From an uncultured Anaerolineales bacterium (GTDB lineage Bacteria; Chloroflexota; Anaerolineae; Aggregatilineales; Aggregatilineaceae), in contig CAKZOB010000055.1 in assembly GCA_937135955.1 (NCBI GenBank), forward strand, positions 43,185-107,184: a stretch of DNA of 64,000 nt. Reading direction: 5' to 3'. Shown here piece after piece: positions 23,897 through 32,707 of the stretch. Under the pieces are notes generated by a model. That model saw only the letters and a list, made by a program, of their open reading frames with translations. It did no database searches and was not told the DNA's origin. The position numbers and the translations under genes were made by a program. Every line of letters starts with the position of its first letter. Within the stretch, counting starts at the first letter, position 1.

Positions 23897-25459
23897 ATGA
23901 CTGTATGGCGCTGGCTGTTTTGCAGCGTGTTGATTGGAACCCTACTCCTGGTCCTATCCGGCCCGCGGCCCGACCTGTTGTGGGCGCAAAGGCCAGATGC
24001 CCGCCCGCTACGCTACGGCGAGACCGTCGGCGGCGTGCTCGACGACGCACACTACGAAGACCGCTGGACGTTCGCCGGGCAGCGGGGCGACGTGATCCGC
24101 GTCACCATGACCCGCAGCGCGGACGTGCCGGGCGGCCTGGACGGTTATTTGCTGCTGATCGGGCCGGACGGCGCTGTGCTGACCGAAGTAGATGACACCG
24201 GCGATGCGGTCATGCCCACGCTCGACGGCTACGAACTGCCCGCCGATGGGCTGTACACACTGGTCGCCACGCGCTTCGGGTTCGCTAATGGCTTTTCAAC
24301 CGGCGAATACTCGCTGACACTGGAACTGATCGGGCGGCAACTGGCGACTGGCGCTGCTGATGGAGCGGGCGTGCGCTGGCTGCCGCCAGGGACGTTGCCG
24401 CCTGGCCTGCGCTGGCTGATCTACAATGAGCCGGTCAACGGCAGGCTGGCTGGGGAGCGCGTCGAAGACTGGTACATTTTCCAGGGGCGCGCGGGGGACG
24501 TGATCACCCTGCGCATGGCTGCTGCAGAAGGGGCGCTTGACCCTTTCCTCATCCTCACCGACGGGGGCGGCTATGAATTGGCACGCGCCGACGACTCGCC
24601 GGATGGCTCGCGCGACGCGGTCATCGCCGAGCTGAACCTGCCCGCCGACGGCGCGTACCTGGTGCGCGCCACGCGTTACGGCTTCGCGTATGGCCCTTCC
24701 GCCGGTTCGTATACCTTGATCATCGAGACGGATGCTGCCCCCAGCGGGCCGGGGGCGGCCCCCCCTGTGCCACTGGTAGCCGGTCTGCCGGTGTCTGGAA
24801 CGCTCGATCTGCGGATGGCGATGCAACGCTATACCTTTGACGGGCAGGCTGGTCAACAGGCCACGGTGACAGTCGAGCGCACGGGGGGCACGCTGGTTCC
24901 GACGCTCACCCTGCGCAGCCCAGAGGGAGTGGTACTCGTTGCCGGTGACGCTGGGCCAGTCGCTGGCGAGGTGCGCCTGGGGCCAGTGCTCCTGCCCGCC
25001 GACGGGACTTACACGGTGGATGTGTCGCTGGGCGACCTGAGCACCGCCGGTACCTATCGGCTGATCGCTATCGTCGCGCCGCCGCCCGCGCCTGCCTCGG
25101 ATGCTTTCCGCTCTGCTACCGGGCTGGACATCGAAGCTGTACTGATCTGGTCAGGAGGGGCGGATCTCGACCTGAACGTGATTGCTCCGCCAGGAATCGC
25201 CGGTCTCCGCCAGGCCCAGGCCAACGACTTTTGCGTCGAGACGCGCGCCGCGCCAGTCGAGCGCGTCACCTGGTCGGAAGGCAGTGCCGCGCCGGGCCTG
25301 TACTCCGTCACCGTGCGCTATCGTTTCGATTGCGCGGGAACAGGCGCGCCGGTGCAGTTCATGCTGGGGCTGGCGGTGCGCGGCGTGGTGACGGATGTAA
25401 TCAGCGCAACGCTGGCGCGCCCGGGTGACACGTATACCACCTATCTGGCAGTACGCTGA
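23897..25459 (+). CDS. secreted protein with three PPC-like domains and a C-terminal YfaP/DUF2135-like domain
   Basis: The 520-residue exported protein has a signal peptide (LFCSVLIGTLLLVLSGPRPDLLWAQ). Three beta-sandwich modules of the bacterial pre-peptidase C-terminal (PPC) type follow. The repeated signatures are a Gly-x-Leu...Tyr-x-Phe opening (VGGVLDDAHYEDRWTF, VNGRLAGERVEDWYIF, VSGTLDLRMAMQRYTF) and LPADGxYxL/V closings. The last ~120 residues contain LIWSGGADLDLNVIAPPG and GLYSVTVRYRFDCAG, like the YfaP/DUF2135 fold found with VWA proteins. There is no protease domain, so this is probably a binding or scaffold protein outside the cell. The ATG at 23897 follows GATCGGAGCGTGCCGC. Function otherwise unknown. 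Confidence 0.75.
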   Translation: MTVWRWLFCSVLIGTLLLVLSGPRPDLLWAQRPDARPLRYGETVGGVLDDAHYEDRWTFAGQRGDVIRVTMTRSADVPGGLDGYLLLIGPDGAVLTEVDDTGDAVMPTLDGYELPADGLYTLVATRFGFANGFSTGEYSLTLELIGRQLATGAADGAGVRWLPPGTLPPGLRWLIYNEPVNGRLAGERVEDWYIFQGRAGDVITLRMAAAEGALDPFLILTDGGGYELARADDSPDGSRDAVIAELNLPADGAYLVRATRYGFAYGPSAGSYTLIIETDAAPSGPGAAPPVPLVAGLPVSGTLDLRMAMQRYTFDGQAGQQATVTVERTGGTLVPTLTLRSPEGVVLVAGDAGPVAGEVRLGPVLLPADGTYTVDVSLGDLSTAGTYRLIAIVAPPPAPASDAFRSATGLDIEAVLIWSGGADLDLNVIAPPGIAGLRQAQANDFCVETRAAPVERVTWSEGSAAPGLYSVTVRYRFDCAGTGAPVQFMLGLAVRGVVTDVISATLARPGDTYTTYLAVR

Positions 25460-25481
25460 GTCGCCCTCCTCTCACCTCAAC

Positions 25482-25617
25482 GACTTTTCAAATATCTTGG
25501 GGAAAAAACCGATGTTCGAAAAGTCAGGGTGCATTTCAGGTGAGTTCACGAGTGCAAGCGAACTGAGGCGGATTTCTAGAGCCGTGCTCTGGGGGGAACC
25601 TTTGTGAAATGCACCCT
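25482..25617. other. nested inverted-repeat element, possible structured RNA or MITE-like remnant
   Basis: Two consecutive stem-forming units. GACTTTTC (25482-25489) pairs with GAAAAGTC (25518-25525). Directly after it AGGGTGCATTTCA (25526-25538) pairs perfectly over 13 bp with TGAAATGCACCCT (25605-25617). The second enclosed loop holds two smaller stems: AGTTC/GAACT (25543-25547 with 25560-25564) and AGAGC/GCTCT (25578-25582 with 25586-25590), giving a three-way junction. It differs from the family A/B repeats, and no tRNA or known riboswitch motif is recognised. Confidence 0.45.
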
Positions 25618-25671
25618 TCAAACTGAGTACGAGCAAAGCTTCTCAGCGATGTGCCCGCTGCGAAGGCGTTG

Positions 25672-25770
25672 ACCTCACCCCCGCTCGGCGCTGACGCGCC
25701 TCGCCGAGCGTAGCGAGGCTGGGGGTGAGGTAAAGCGCAGCAAACTATCTGTCACATGCTGTCATGTGCA
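25672..25770. repeat. intergenic palindromic repeat (family A) with a family D-like tail
   Basis: CCTCACCCCCGCTCGGCGCTGACGCG with its complementary arm CGAGGCTGGGGGTGAGG (25674-25730), followed by AAAGCGCAGCAAACTATCTGTCACATGC, as in the other copies. Confidence 0.8.
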
Positions 25771-25857
25771 AAGTCAAGCTCACAGTTGACCTGTGCAGCG
25801 CAGGGCAACCGTCCGGCGCACATAGGCCAGGCACACGGCGCGCGTTTGCAAGAGCTG

Positions 25858-25866
25858 TGTTATGAT
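25858..25866 (+). promoter_or_regulatory. possible extended -10 promoter element
   Basis: TGTTATGAT (extended -10, TGnTATGAT) lies about 68 bases upstream of the DUF3160-type gene start. No convincing -35 box. Confidence 0.35.
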
Positions 25867-25933
25867 GTGAATTGTATCCGCTCGCCAAGCAGGGCTGGCA
25901 CACGCCTTCTCCCGCAATACAGGAGACAACCTA

Positions 25934-28485
25934 ATGTCACGTCAAACAAGCTGGATGGCGGCATTGCTGATTGCCGTCCTTATCGTTGTAGCGTTCGCTC
26001 CGGCGCTGACGCCGGTCGCCCGCGCTCAGGGAGAATGTGGCAACGCGCCCCCGCCCCGGCTGATCGTTGGCGGCCAGGGAATGGTCACCTTCACCGACGG
26101 ACGTCCCCTCAACTTGCGCGGCGCTGCCGGTCTGTCCGGCGCGGTCATCGCTCAGTTGCCCGAAGGCGCTGTCTTCACCGTGCAGGAGGGGCCAGTCTGT
26201 GCTGACGGCATCTTCTGGTGGGCTGTGAGTAGCGGCGCTCTCAGCGGGTGGATCGCCGAAGGCATGGAGGGCGAGTATTTCGTCGCGCCGTCCGCCAGTG
26301 TAGACACAACCCCTCAAGGCGCGGTTACGCCAACTGGCCCTGCGGTCCCGCTCGGCCAGGGCGGCGGCCCCTTCAGTGTATGGGACTGGGCTGCCTTCGC
26401 CGCCGACTATTGGGGCGGCTCTCTGCCCGATCCCATGACCATTGCACCGCCCGCCGTCTACAACGGCGACCTGCCCAACCTACCAGTTGACCTGTCCGGC
26501 GTGATGTTCCTGGACGACGCCGGCCTGAACCAGGCTCAGCTCTCGCTGCTGGCCCAGAACGGTTTCGTGGTTGCCCCTGGTGGGCTGGATCAGTTCCACC
26601 CGGCCTACCTGGACAGCGAAGAGTGGCCGACATGGCCGGTAGGCGTCACCTGGGACGGTTCGGAAGATGTCGAGCTGCCGCCCGGACACGCCTTCTTCAT
26701 CACCACCGACGCGGCGCTGCATGCGCTGCACTTTGTCTTCGACAATCTGCTCACCGACCTGGAAAAAGAGAGTTTCTACCCCCTGATCACACAACAGGTG
26801 ATCGCGCCCGCGCTGCAGGCTGCCCATGCGCAGACGCAGGTCGCCGCGGGGACGGCGCTGGCCGAACCCGCCCGCGCCGCCGAACTGTACCTGGCCGTGG
26901 CGCTCGAACTGCTCGCGCCGGGCAGCGCCGCGCCGATCGTGGGGGCGGAGGCCATGAACGCGGTGACGCCGCTGGTGCAGATGGCCCTGACCGCTCAGGG
27001 ACAGCTCGAAGTGCCCTTCCTGACGGGCTATCTGGAAGACTTCAGCCAGTATCGCCCGCGCGGTCACTACGCCGACGACCCTATCCTGGAGCAGTACTTC
27101 CGGGGCATGATGTGGCTCAGCCGCATCACCTTTCTGGCCGAAGACCCGCAGGCCACACAGATCGCGCTGATGCTGCTGCGCGCGTTGCGCTCCTCGCCGG
27201 AGGCGGTCGCGGGCTGGATGACCCTGCACGAGACGCTCACCTTCCTGATCGGCCCGGTAGACGATCTCGGCCCGCCCGAATACAGCGCGGTCGCCGCCGC
27301 AGTCTATCACCCGCAAGACCTGCCGCTCGATGCCCTGGCCGATCCGGCACGGCTGCTCGCCTTTCAGACCGCGCTGAAAGCACTGCCCGGCCCGCGCATC
27401 AACGGCCTGATCCTGCCCGACGACACCGCCGCGGAGGAGATGAGCGCATCTGGGCGTGGCTTCCGCTTTCTGGGGCAGCGCTTCACTCTCGACGGCTACG
27501 TGATGGGACAGTTGATGTACCCCTACGTGGGCACGCGCGAGAATCCGCGCCTGCTGCCGCTGGGCCTGGACGTGGCGGCGGTGGTTGGCGGGGCGGAGAC
27601 GCCCTATCAATTGGCGATCCAGGCGGGCGCGGGCGATTACCTCAACTACGACGCGCAGGTGCTCAAGCTGGCCTCCGAACTGGGGGTGCTGGGCGAGCAA
27701 GACTAGCTGGAGAATACCTATGGCGCGTGGCTGTGGACGCTCAAGCCGCTGTGGGGTCGTGATCCGGCGGGCTACCCGCCGCTGATGCAGACCGAAGCCT
27801 GGCTGCGCAAGGATTTGCAGACGGGCCTGGCAAGCTGGACGGAACTCAAGCACGACACGGTGCTCTACGCCAAACAGCCCGCTGGCCTGGGCGGGGGCGG
27901 CGCGCCGCTGACCTCGTTCGGCTATGTCGAGCCGAACCCGCTGGTCTTCGCCCGCATTGCGATCGTGGCGGCGCTGACCTACCAGGGTCTGGCTCAGCGC
28001 GGGCTGATCGAAACGGAGTTCAGCGAGTACACCGGCTTTTATGCCACCCTCAACGAGCTCCGCACGCTGGCCTATCAATGTGCGCAACTGGCCGAGATCG
28101 CCCGCAAGGAACTGGCCGGTGAGCCGCGCACCGAGGACGAATACTGGATGATTTACGGTTTCGGGCAGTACCTCTATGGGCTGCTGGTGACTCTGTCTTC
28201 AGATCCCATAAACCCCGACCCGGTGGCGTTGGTGACTGACGTGGCCAGCAACCCCAGCGCGAGCATCGTGCTGCAGGAGGCAGTGGGCAACGTGGACTAC
28301 ATCTACGTGGTAGCCCCTCTGCCAACCGGCGGCTGGCAATTGCTGCGCGGCGGCGTGTTCAGCTACTATATGAGTGGGTCGGCGACATCAATCAGCGCAT
28401 GACGGACGCCGAATGGCGCGCCAGGGTTGCCGCGGGCGACCTGCCGCCCCGCCCAACCTGGGTGAGCGCCTTCTACGCGGAATGA
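25934..28485 (+). pseudogene. DUF3160-family secreted protein with N-terminal SH3-like domain, broken by a nonsense codon and a frameshift
   Basis: Starts well: ATG with GGAG eight bases upstream, a signal peptide (LLIAVLIVVAFAPALTPVARAQ), an SH3b-like module (about residues 45-115) and then DUF3160-type sequence. At 27704-27706 an in-frame TAG follows LGVLGEQD. The same frame then continues without a break in clear DUF3160 sequence (LENTYGAWLWTLKPLWGRDP, then FARIAIVAALTYQGL and LNELRTLAYQ). Near 28370 the reading frame is lost again. The family C-terminus (MTDAEWRARVAAGDLPPRPT...) appears only in a second frame ending at 28485, as if two bases (AT) were inserted after FSYY. Two independent lesions favour a pseudogene over read-through; assembly errors remain possible. 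The protein's function is unknown even when intact. Confidence 0.75.
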
Positions 28486-28515
28486 TTCAAGATACGGAGA
28501 TCAAGGAGGGAGTCT

Positions 28516-30045
28516 ATGACACATTGGCGACAACATCTGCTGGCATTGGCTTTGCTGGGGGCCATGCTGGCCGCCGGGCTGTTTGCGCCGGAGGCGTTGC
28601 CGGCGCGGGCGGGCGGGTCGTGGTCGGCCTGGCTGTACAATACGCAGAGTGGCGCACTGGTGCACGTTTTCCCCGACGGAGCACCCGCAGTCACTACAAT
28701 GCTGCCGCTGCCGCCTGGCCTCACGTCTGCTCCCTATTCTGTCACCATGTCGCGCGATGGCGCGCGCCTGGCCGGGTGTTTTGTGGACAACGCCAGTCAG
28801 ACGAGCGTGCATGTCTACGACATCTATGGCGGGGTCTACCTGAGTCAATATGCTGCGCCGGGCGGCCCTGTCCTGGGTTGCGCGCTGGGATACGACGCCT
28901 TCAGCGAAGACGGCTCGCTACTGGCTTTCGGCATTCTCAATCACTTCGCTGACCCGGCTGACCCACGCCCCGGCTGGGAACTGCTGGTGATGCAGGTGAA
29001 CACGGGCGCGATCGTCTACCGGCTGGATGCCAACGCGCCCGCCGTCGCTGCGCTGGGCCTTGACGTGAATGGTAAGATACCCTTCGTGGAAACCTTCGAG
29101 CAGCCGACCGCGACGCGCCCCGGCCTGATCACCTTCAAGTTGGTGCAGTGGGCGACAGAAGGGCAGTGCGAATATCCGGGCCTGGTGTGGAATCTCAACG
29201 ATGGGTCGGTATTCAGCGAGCCGCGCTACGGCAAGAATAGCCTGGACGCGCTGCTGCCCAACAGCGAACTGATCTGGGTCGAGACGAATCCCGCCTATCC
29301 GCAGGGATTGCTGGAAGGGCCGGGTTGTACATACAACGTGTTGATGTACTCGAACAAGGCTGGCGCGCTGTATCCGCTCTTCACCAACGGGACAGTACTC
29401 TTCGCGGCGAGATTTGTGGACGACGGGCGGCGCATCGCTTTCGGCAGTTACAGCAGCGGCTCGAACCAGTGGTACGCGCTGGATCGCAGTGGAGTGATCA
29501 CCCCCTTGCCCGCCGACCTGCAGAACGTCTACGAACTGTGGGGCACACCCGACGGCTACGTCTTCCTGAGCAACGAACCGGACATGCCGCAGCAGGTGCG
29601 CTATCACCGCTTTGGCGCTGGCCCCAGCCCAGAGGTCTATGTCGCCTGGACTGCGCCTAGCATTGACTACCATCGCCTGATCTGGGTCAACCCGCTCAGC
29701 GGCGGGGCGGGACTGCCGCCTTTCCCACCCATGCCAGTGCTGGGCGAACCGCCGTTGCCGCCCACCCCAACCACACCGGCTGGCGTTTTGGCCGTTGGCG
29801 TGCGCGCCGTTGTGAATACCACCGCGGGAGATCGGTTGCGCGTGCGTACCGGGCCGGGCACAACGTTCACCGTGCTGTTCCAGCTCCCGGCTGGTACGCC
29901 GGTGACCCTGGCGGAAGGGCCGGTCGTCGGGCCAGAGGGTTACACCTGGTGGCGCATCCAGACCGACGACGGGCGCAGCGGCTGGTGTGTGCAAGGGGTG
30001 CCGGAGGCAGGCGGCTTCTTGCAGACCCTGATTCCGCTGCCGTAG
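28516..30045 (+). CDS. secreted beta-propeller-like protein with C-terminal SH3b domain
   Basis: A 509-residue exported protein: signal peptide (LALALLGAMLAAGLFAPEALPARA), then about 380 residues of repeating beta-rich sequence with short Asp/Gly turns (VTMSRDGARLAGCF, FSEDGSLLAFG, FVDDGRRIAFGSY), as expected for a WD40/TolB-like propeller. A Pro-rich linker (about 405-425) precedes a C-terminal SH3b domain with the family block GDRLRVRTGPGTTFTVLFQLPAGTPVTLAEGP...WWRIQTDDGRSGW. Several Cys residues may form disulfides outside the cell. It starts 30 bases after the broken DUF3160 gene, probably on the same transcript. A cell-envelope binding role is inferred; no catalytic residues were recognised. 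Confidence 0.7.
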   Translation: MTHWRQHLLALALLGAMLAAGLFAPEALPARAGGSWSAWLYNTQSGALVHVFPDGAPAVTTMLPLPPGLTSAPYSVTMSRDGARLAGCFVDNASQTSVHVYDIYGGVYLSQYAAPGGPVLGCALGYDAFSEDGSLLAFGILNHFADPADPRPGWELLVMQVNTGAIVYRLDANAPAVAALGLDVNGKIPFVETFEQPTATRPGLITFKLVQWATEGQCEYPGLVWNLNDGSVFSEPRYGKNSLDALLPNSELIWVETNPAYPQGLLEGPGCTYNVLMYSNKAGALYPLFTNGTVLFAARFVDDGRRIAFGSYSSGSNQWYALDRSGVITPLPADLQNVYELWGTPDGYVFLSNEPDMPQQVRYHRFGAGPSPEVYVAWTAPSIDYHRLIWVNPLSGGAGLPPFPPMPVLGEPPLPPTPTTPAGVLAVGVRAVVNTTAGDRLRVRTGPGTTFTVLFQLPAGTPVTLAEGPVVGPEGYTWWRIQTDDGRSGWCVQGVPEAGGFLQTLIPLP

Positions 30046-30065
30046 CGCCTTCTCTCGTTGAAGAC

Positions 30066-30096
30066 CGACGGGGACGGCTATGGGTCGTCCCCGTCG
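30066..30096 (+). terminator. hairpin terminator after the SH3b propeller gene
   Basis: A perfect 11-bp stem, CGACGGGGACG (30066-30076) with CGTCCCCGTCG (30086-30096), loop of 9, starting 21 bases after the stop codon and followed by CTTTGGT, a weak T tract. Confidence 0.6.
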
Positions 30097-30165
30097 CTTT
30101 GGTCATCGGCGCGGCGTAGCCCAGGCGCATAGCGGTCGTTCAGTAGAACGGCTGTGGTTTCGCGC

Positions 30166-30171
30166 TATAAT
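30166..30171 (+). promoter_or_regulatory. -10 box of the LCP gene promoter
   Basis: Consensus TATAAT 35 bases before the ATG at 30206. The -35 region is weak (GTAGAA at a 17-base spacing). Confidence 0.5.
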
Positions 30172-30205
30172 CGCCCCATCATCGTGCGCCGGAGGGAGCG
30201 ACTCC

Positions 30206-31372
30206 ATGCGGGTACCTCAGTGGTTTGTGCTGGCCTGGGTGATATTCTTCAGCGCTCTGGGGATTGTCGGGGCGGTGTTCGCCTACGGTTTCGTGCGCGA
30301 CCGCGCCGCCGAACTCGACAGCGTGCTGGAACTGCCCGATCCGCCACAGGTGAGCCGCCCATCGTCCGGCGGAGCGACGCCCACCGCTACCGCCTATCCC
30401 GCAACTGGCGACGAAACGCCCATCTCAACTGTGCCAGCAACGCCTAGCTCCGGCGGAGACGAGCCGGGAGCGTCGTCCACGCCCGCAGTAGACGAACCGG
30501 CCCAGGCGCAGCCTGCCGCTTATGCGCCCTGGGACGACCCGCGACGGGTCTCAGTGTTGTTGCTGGGCATTGATCAGCGCGCCGGAGAGCAAGGTACCTT
30601 CGCCACCGATACGATCATCCTCTTCTCCCTCGATCCAGTGGGCAACACGGCGGCCATCCTCTCCATCCCGCGCGATCTGTGGGTGGAATATCCCGGCCTG
30701 GGGCGCGCCGGGCGCATCAACAGTGCCAACATCGTCGGCGACGAGATCAGCTATCCGGGAGGCGGCGGCCCGGCCTATGCGGTGCGCACTGTCGAAAAAG
30801 AGCTGGGGCTGAAAATTCAGTTCTATGTGCTGATCAACTTCGAAGTCTTCACCACGCTGATTGACGCCATCGGACCCATTGAAGTGTGCCCGCCAGAACC
30901 CATTCACGATGACCACTACCCGGATGGCAGCTACGGTTACATCACCATTCACTTCGACGCCGGCTGCCAGGAGCTGGACGCCGAGCGATTGCTGCAATAT
31001 GCCCGCACCCGTCACCAGGATAGCGACATCGGGCGCGCCGCCCGTCAGCAGGAAGTGATCCTGGCCGTGCGCAAGAAGGTACTTAGCGCGGGCGGGGTGA
31101 CTTCGCTGCTACCGCAGGCGGCAGCGCTGTGGGAATCGGTGCAGCACAACATCCGCACCAACTTGACGTTCGAGGAGATGGTACGGCTGGCTCTGCGCGC
31201 CGAGCAGATTCCCTCAGAAAACATCCGCCAGGGGCAGATTTCGTTCGGCGAAGTGTACGAAAGCACCACCGAAGACGGTGAGCAGGTGCTCATCCCTATC
31301 GCCAGCGACATCCGCCTGCTGATCGAAGACCTGTTCCGCCCGCCGGACTCCCTCTCTGTGACAGAGCCATGA
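30206..31372 (+). CDS. LytR-CpsA-Psr (LCP) family cell-wall glycopolymer ligase
   Basis: LCP proteins transfer undecaprenyl-linked polymers to peptidoglycan or another wall acceptor at the outer face of the membrane. The 388-residue protein has an N-terminal membrane anchor (VLAWVIFFSALGIVGAVFAYGF), a Thr/Pro/Ser-rich spacer (about 40-105) and the LCP domain. Domain motifs: SVLLLGIDQR, ATDTIILFSLDP, AAILSIPRDLWVEYPGLG, RINSAN, INFEVFTTLIDAIGPIEVCPPEPI, LLQYARTRHQDSDIGRAARQQEV. The Arg and Asp residues in these blocks bind the pyrophosphate-lipid substrate in known members. The ATG at 30206 has GGGAG seven bases upstream. It may work with the glycan cluster at 45257-50880, but this is only inference. 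Confidence 0.93.
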   Translation: MRVPQWFVLAWVIFFSALGIVGAVFAYGFVRDRAAELDSVLELPDPPQVSRPSSGGATPTATAYPATGDETPISTVPATPSSGGDEPGASSTPAVDEPAQAQPAAYAPWDDPRRVSVLLLGIDQRAGEQGTFATDTIILFSLDPVGNTAAILSIPRDLWVEYPGLGRAGRINSANIVGDEISYPGGGGPAYAVRTVEKELGLKIQFYVLINFEVFTTLIDAIGPIEVCPPEPIHDDHYPDGSYGYITIHFDAGCQELDAERLLQYARTRHQDSDIGRAARQQEVILAVRKKVLSAGGVTSLLPQAAALWESVQHNIRTNLTFEEMVRLALRAEQIPSENIRQGQISFGEVYESTTEDGEQVLIPIASDIRLLIEDLFRPPDSLSVTEP

Positions 31373-31451
31373 TGGCGGCCTTCGGTCACATTGTGATCAT
31401 TGTCATCAAAATTGACTGAGTAATCGAGTTTTTCTAAGCGATCAGATGGCC

Positions 31452-31457
31452 TATAAT
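31452..31457 (+). promoter_or_regulatory. possible -10 box upstream of the zinc dehydrogenase
   Basis: TATAAT 94 bases before the ATG at 31551; a TTTTCT lies 17 bases upstream as a weak -35. A second TATAAG follows at 31462. Confidence 0.4.
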
Positions 31458-31550
31458 GGGCTATAAGTCGGCTCGTTGCTGTTCCCCATCGCTGCCTCCA
31501 GGCCGTCCCCTGTGCGCTGTGTGTCGCCTCCCCTCAGGAGAACGAGGGTC

Positions 31551-32594
31551 ATGATGCGAACAATGCTGGCAGCCTTCGTCCGCGCGCCTTTTCAGTTCGA
31601 ATTACGCGAAATCCCTATTCCCACTGTGCGTGAAGGCTGGGCGCTGGTCAAAGTGGAAGCCTGCGGTATCTGCGGCACCGATCTGCACATCGCCAGTTCC
31701 ACCACGCACCGCCTGACCACCAAACCGCCCACCGAATGGCAGGGCTTCGGGCACGAGGTCGCGGGGGTGGTGGTCGAGGTGGGGCCGGGCATTCGCCATG
31801 TCAAAGAGGGCGACCGGGTGGTGCTGGAGAGCGGCTCGTTTTGCGGCACGTGCGAACTTTGCCGCAACGGGCGCGTTGACCTGTGCAACAAGGGGGCGAA
31901 CTTCTGGAGCAACGACTCGATGGGGTTCGCCGAATACATCCTGGCCCCCAAAGAGTGCCTGGTGCCCTTCGACGGCCTGCCTTTCGAAGTCGCCTGCCTG
32001 GCCGAGCCACTGGGCGTGGCGCTGGATATGACCTATACGGCAGATATCGCCCTGGGGGACGACGTGCTGGTGCTGGGCCTCGGCCCGATCGGCCTGATGT
32101 CTATCCCGCTGGTACGCATGAAGGGCGCGGCGCACATCTACGCCGTCAACCGATCGGGCGGCAAACGCGCCGAACTGGCGAAGCGCTTTGGGGCGGATAC
32201 GGTCGTGCTCACCAGTGAGACGCCGGTCGAGCAGATACCCTTCCGGCGCGGCGGCGTAGACCGGGCGTTGGTCTCGGCGTCGGCGTCGGCGGTGCTCTCC
32301 GCCCTGCCGGTGATGAATTACGGCGGCATCATCGCTTTCATCGGCATCGAGTATGGCCCCGGAGCGCAGTTGAGCTTCGATGCCAACGAGTTTCACTTCA
32401 AGAAATTGCAGTTGCGGGCGTCGCATGCCGCGCCTGCGCTGTATTTCCCCACCTGCCTGCAACTGTTGAAGGACGGGCATGTGGACGGGCAGGCGCTTAT
32501 CTCGCACGTGATGCCGCTGGAGCGGATCGTCGAGGCAATGACCCTGCTGCGCGAGTCCCGCTCCGAGGCGTTGAAGATTGTGATCAAGCCGTGA
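31551..32594 (+). CDS. zinc-dependent medium-chain alcohol/polyol dehydrogenase
   Basis: A 347-residue MDR-superfamily dehydrogenase of the sorbitol/threonine dehydrogenase type, oxidising an alcohol with NAD(P)+. Catalytic-zinc motifs: CGICGTD (Cys ligand) and GFGHEVAG (His-Glu). The structural-zinc loop has four Cys in CGTCELCRNGRVDLC. The Rossmann motif is VLVLGLGPIGLM (about residues 183-194). The start is the ATG at 31551; alternatives are three and twelve bases downstream. Substrate is not predictable. It stands just upstream of the HdrA cluster on the same strand, but strong hairpins (32592-32636) separate them, so it may be independent. Confidence 0.85.
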   Translation: MMRTMLAAFVRAPFQFELREIPIPTVREGWALVKVEACGICGTDLHIASSTTHRLTTKPPTEWQGFGHEVAGVVVEVGPGIRHVKEGDRVVLESGSFCGTCELCRNGRVDLCNKGANFWSNDSMGFAEYILAPKECLVPFDGLPFEVACLAEPLGVALDMTYTADIALGDDVLVLGLGPIGLMSIPLVRMKGAAHIYAVNRSGGKRAELAKRFGADTVVLTSETPVEQIPFRRGGVDRALVSASASAVLSALPVMNYGGIIAFIGIEYGPGAQLSFDANEFHFKKLQLRASHAAPALYFPTCLQLLKDGHVDGQALISHVMPLERIVEAMTLLRESRSEALKIVIKP

Positions 32595-32636
32595 TCGCCT
32601 TGGCGATCAAATGACAAGGGCCAAGAGGCCCTGTCA
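32592..32636 (+). terminator. tandem hairpins between the dehydrogenase and hdrA
   Basis: TGATCGCC-TT-GGCGATCA (32592-32609) overlaps the dehydrogenase stop codon. It is followed at once by TGACA-A-GGGCC / GGCCC-TGTCA with loop AAGA (32612-32636). No T tract on the plus strand. Probable transcription boundary or mRNA stabiliser. Confidence 0.5.
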
Positions 32637-32707
32637 AAACATCGTTCGTGAACTTTAAAACATTGAGTCCGTGCCAGCTTGTTGGCTCAGACGCACAAGG
32701 ATGGGCG

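Noticed and set aside
25526..25617. Possible tRNA in the structured spacer
   Set aside because: The outer stem is 13 bp, no T-loop or anticodon-arm consensus can be placed, and the inner stems are too short and wrongly spaced.
27704..27706. Amber codon in the DUF3160 gene as pyrrolysine or programmed read-through
   Set aside because: A second lesion (frameshift near 28370) is present in the same gene, the position is not a known functional residue, and no supporting signal was seen. Treated as pseudogene or sequence error.
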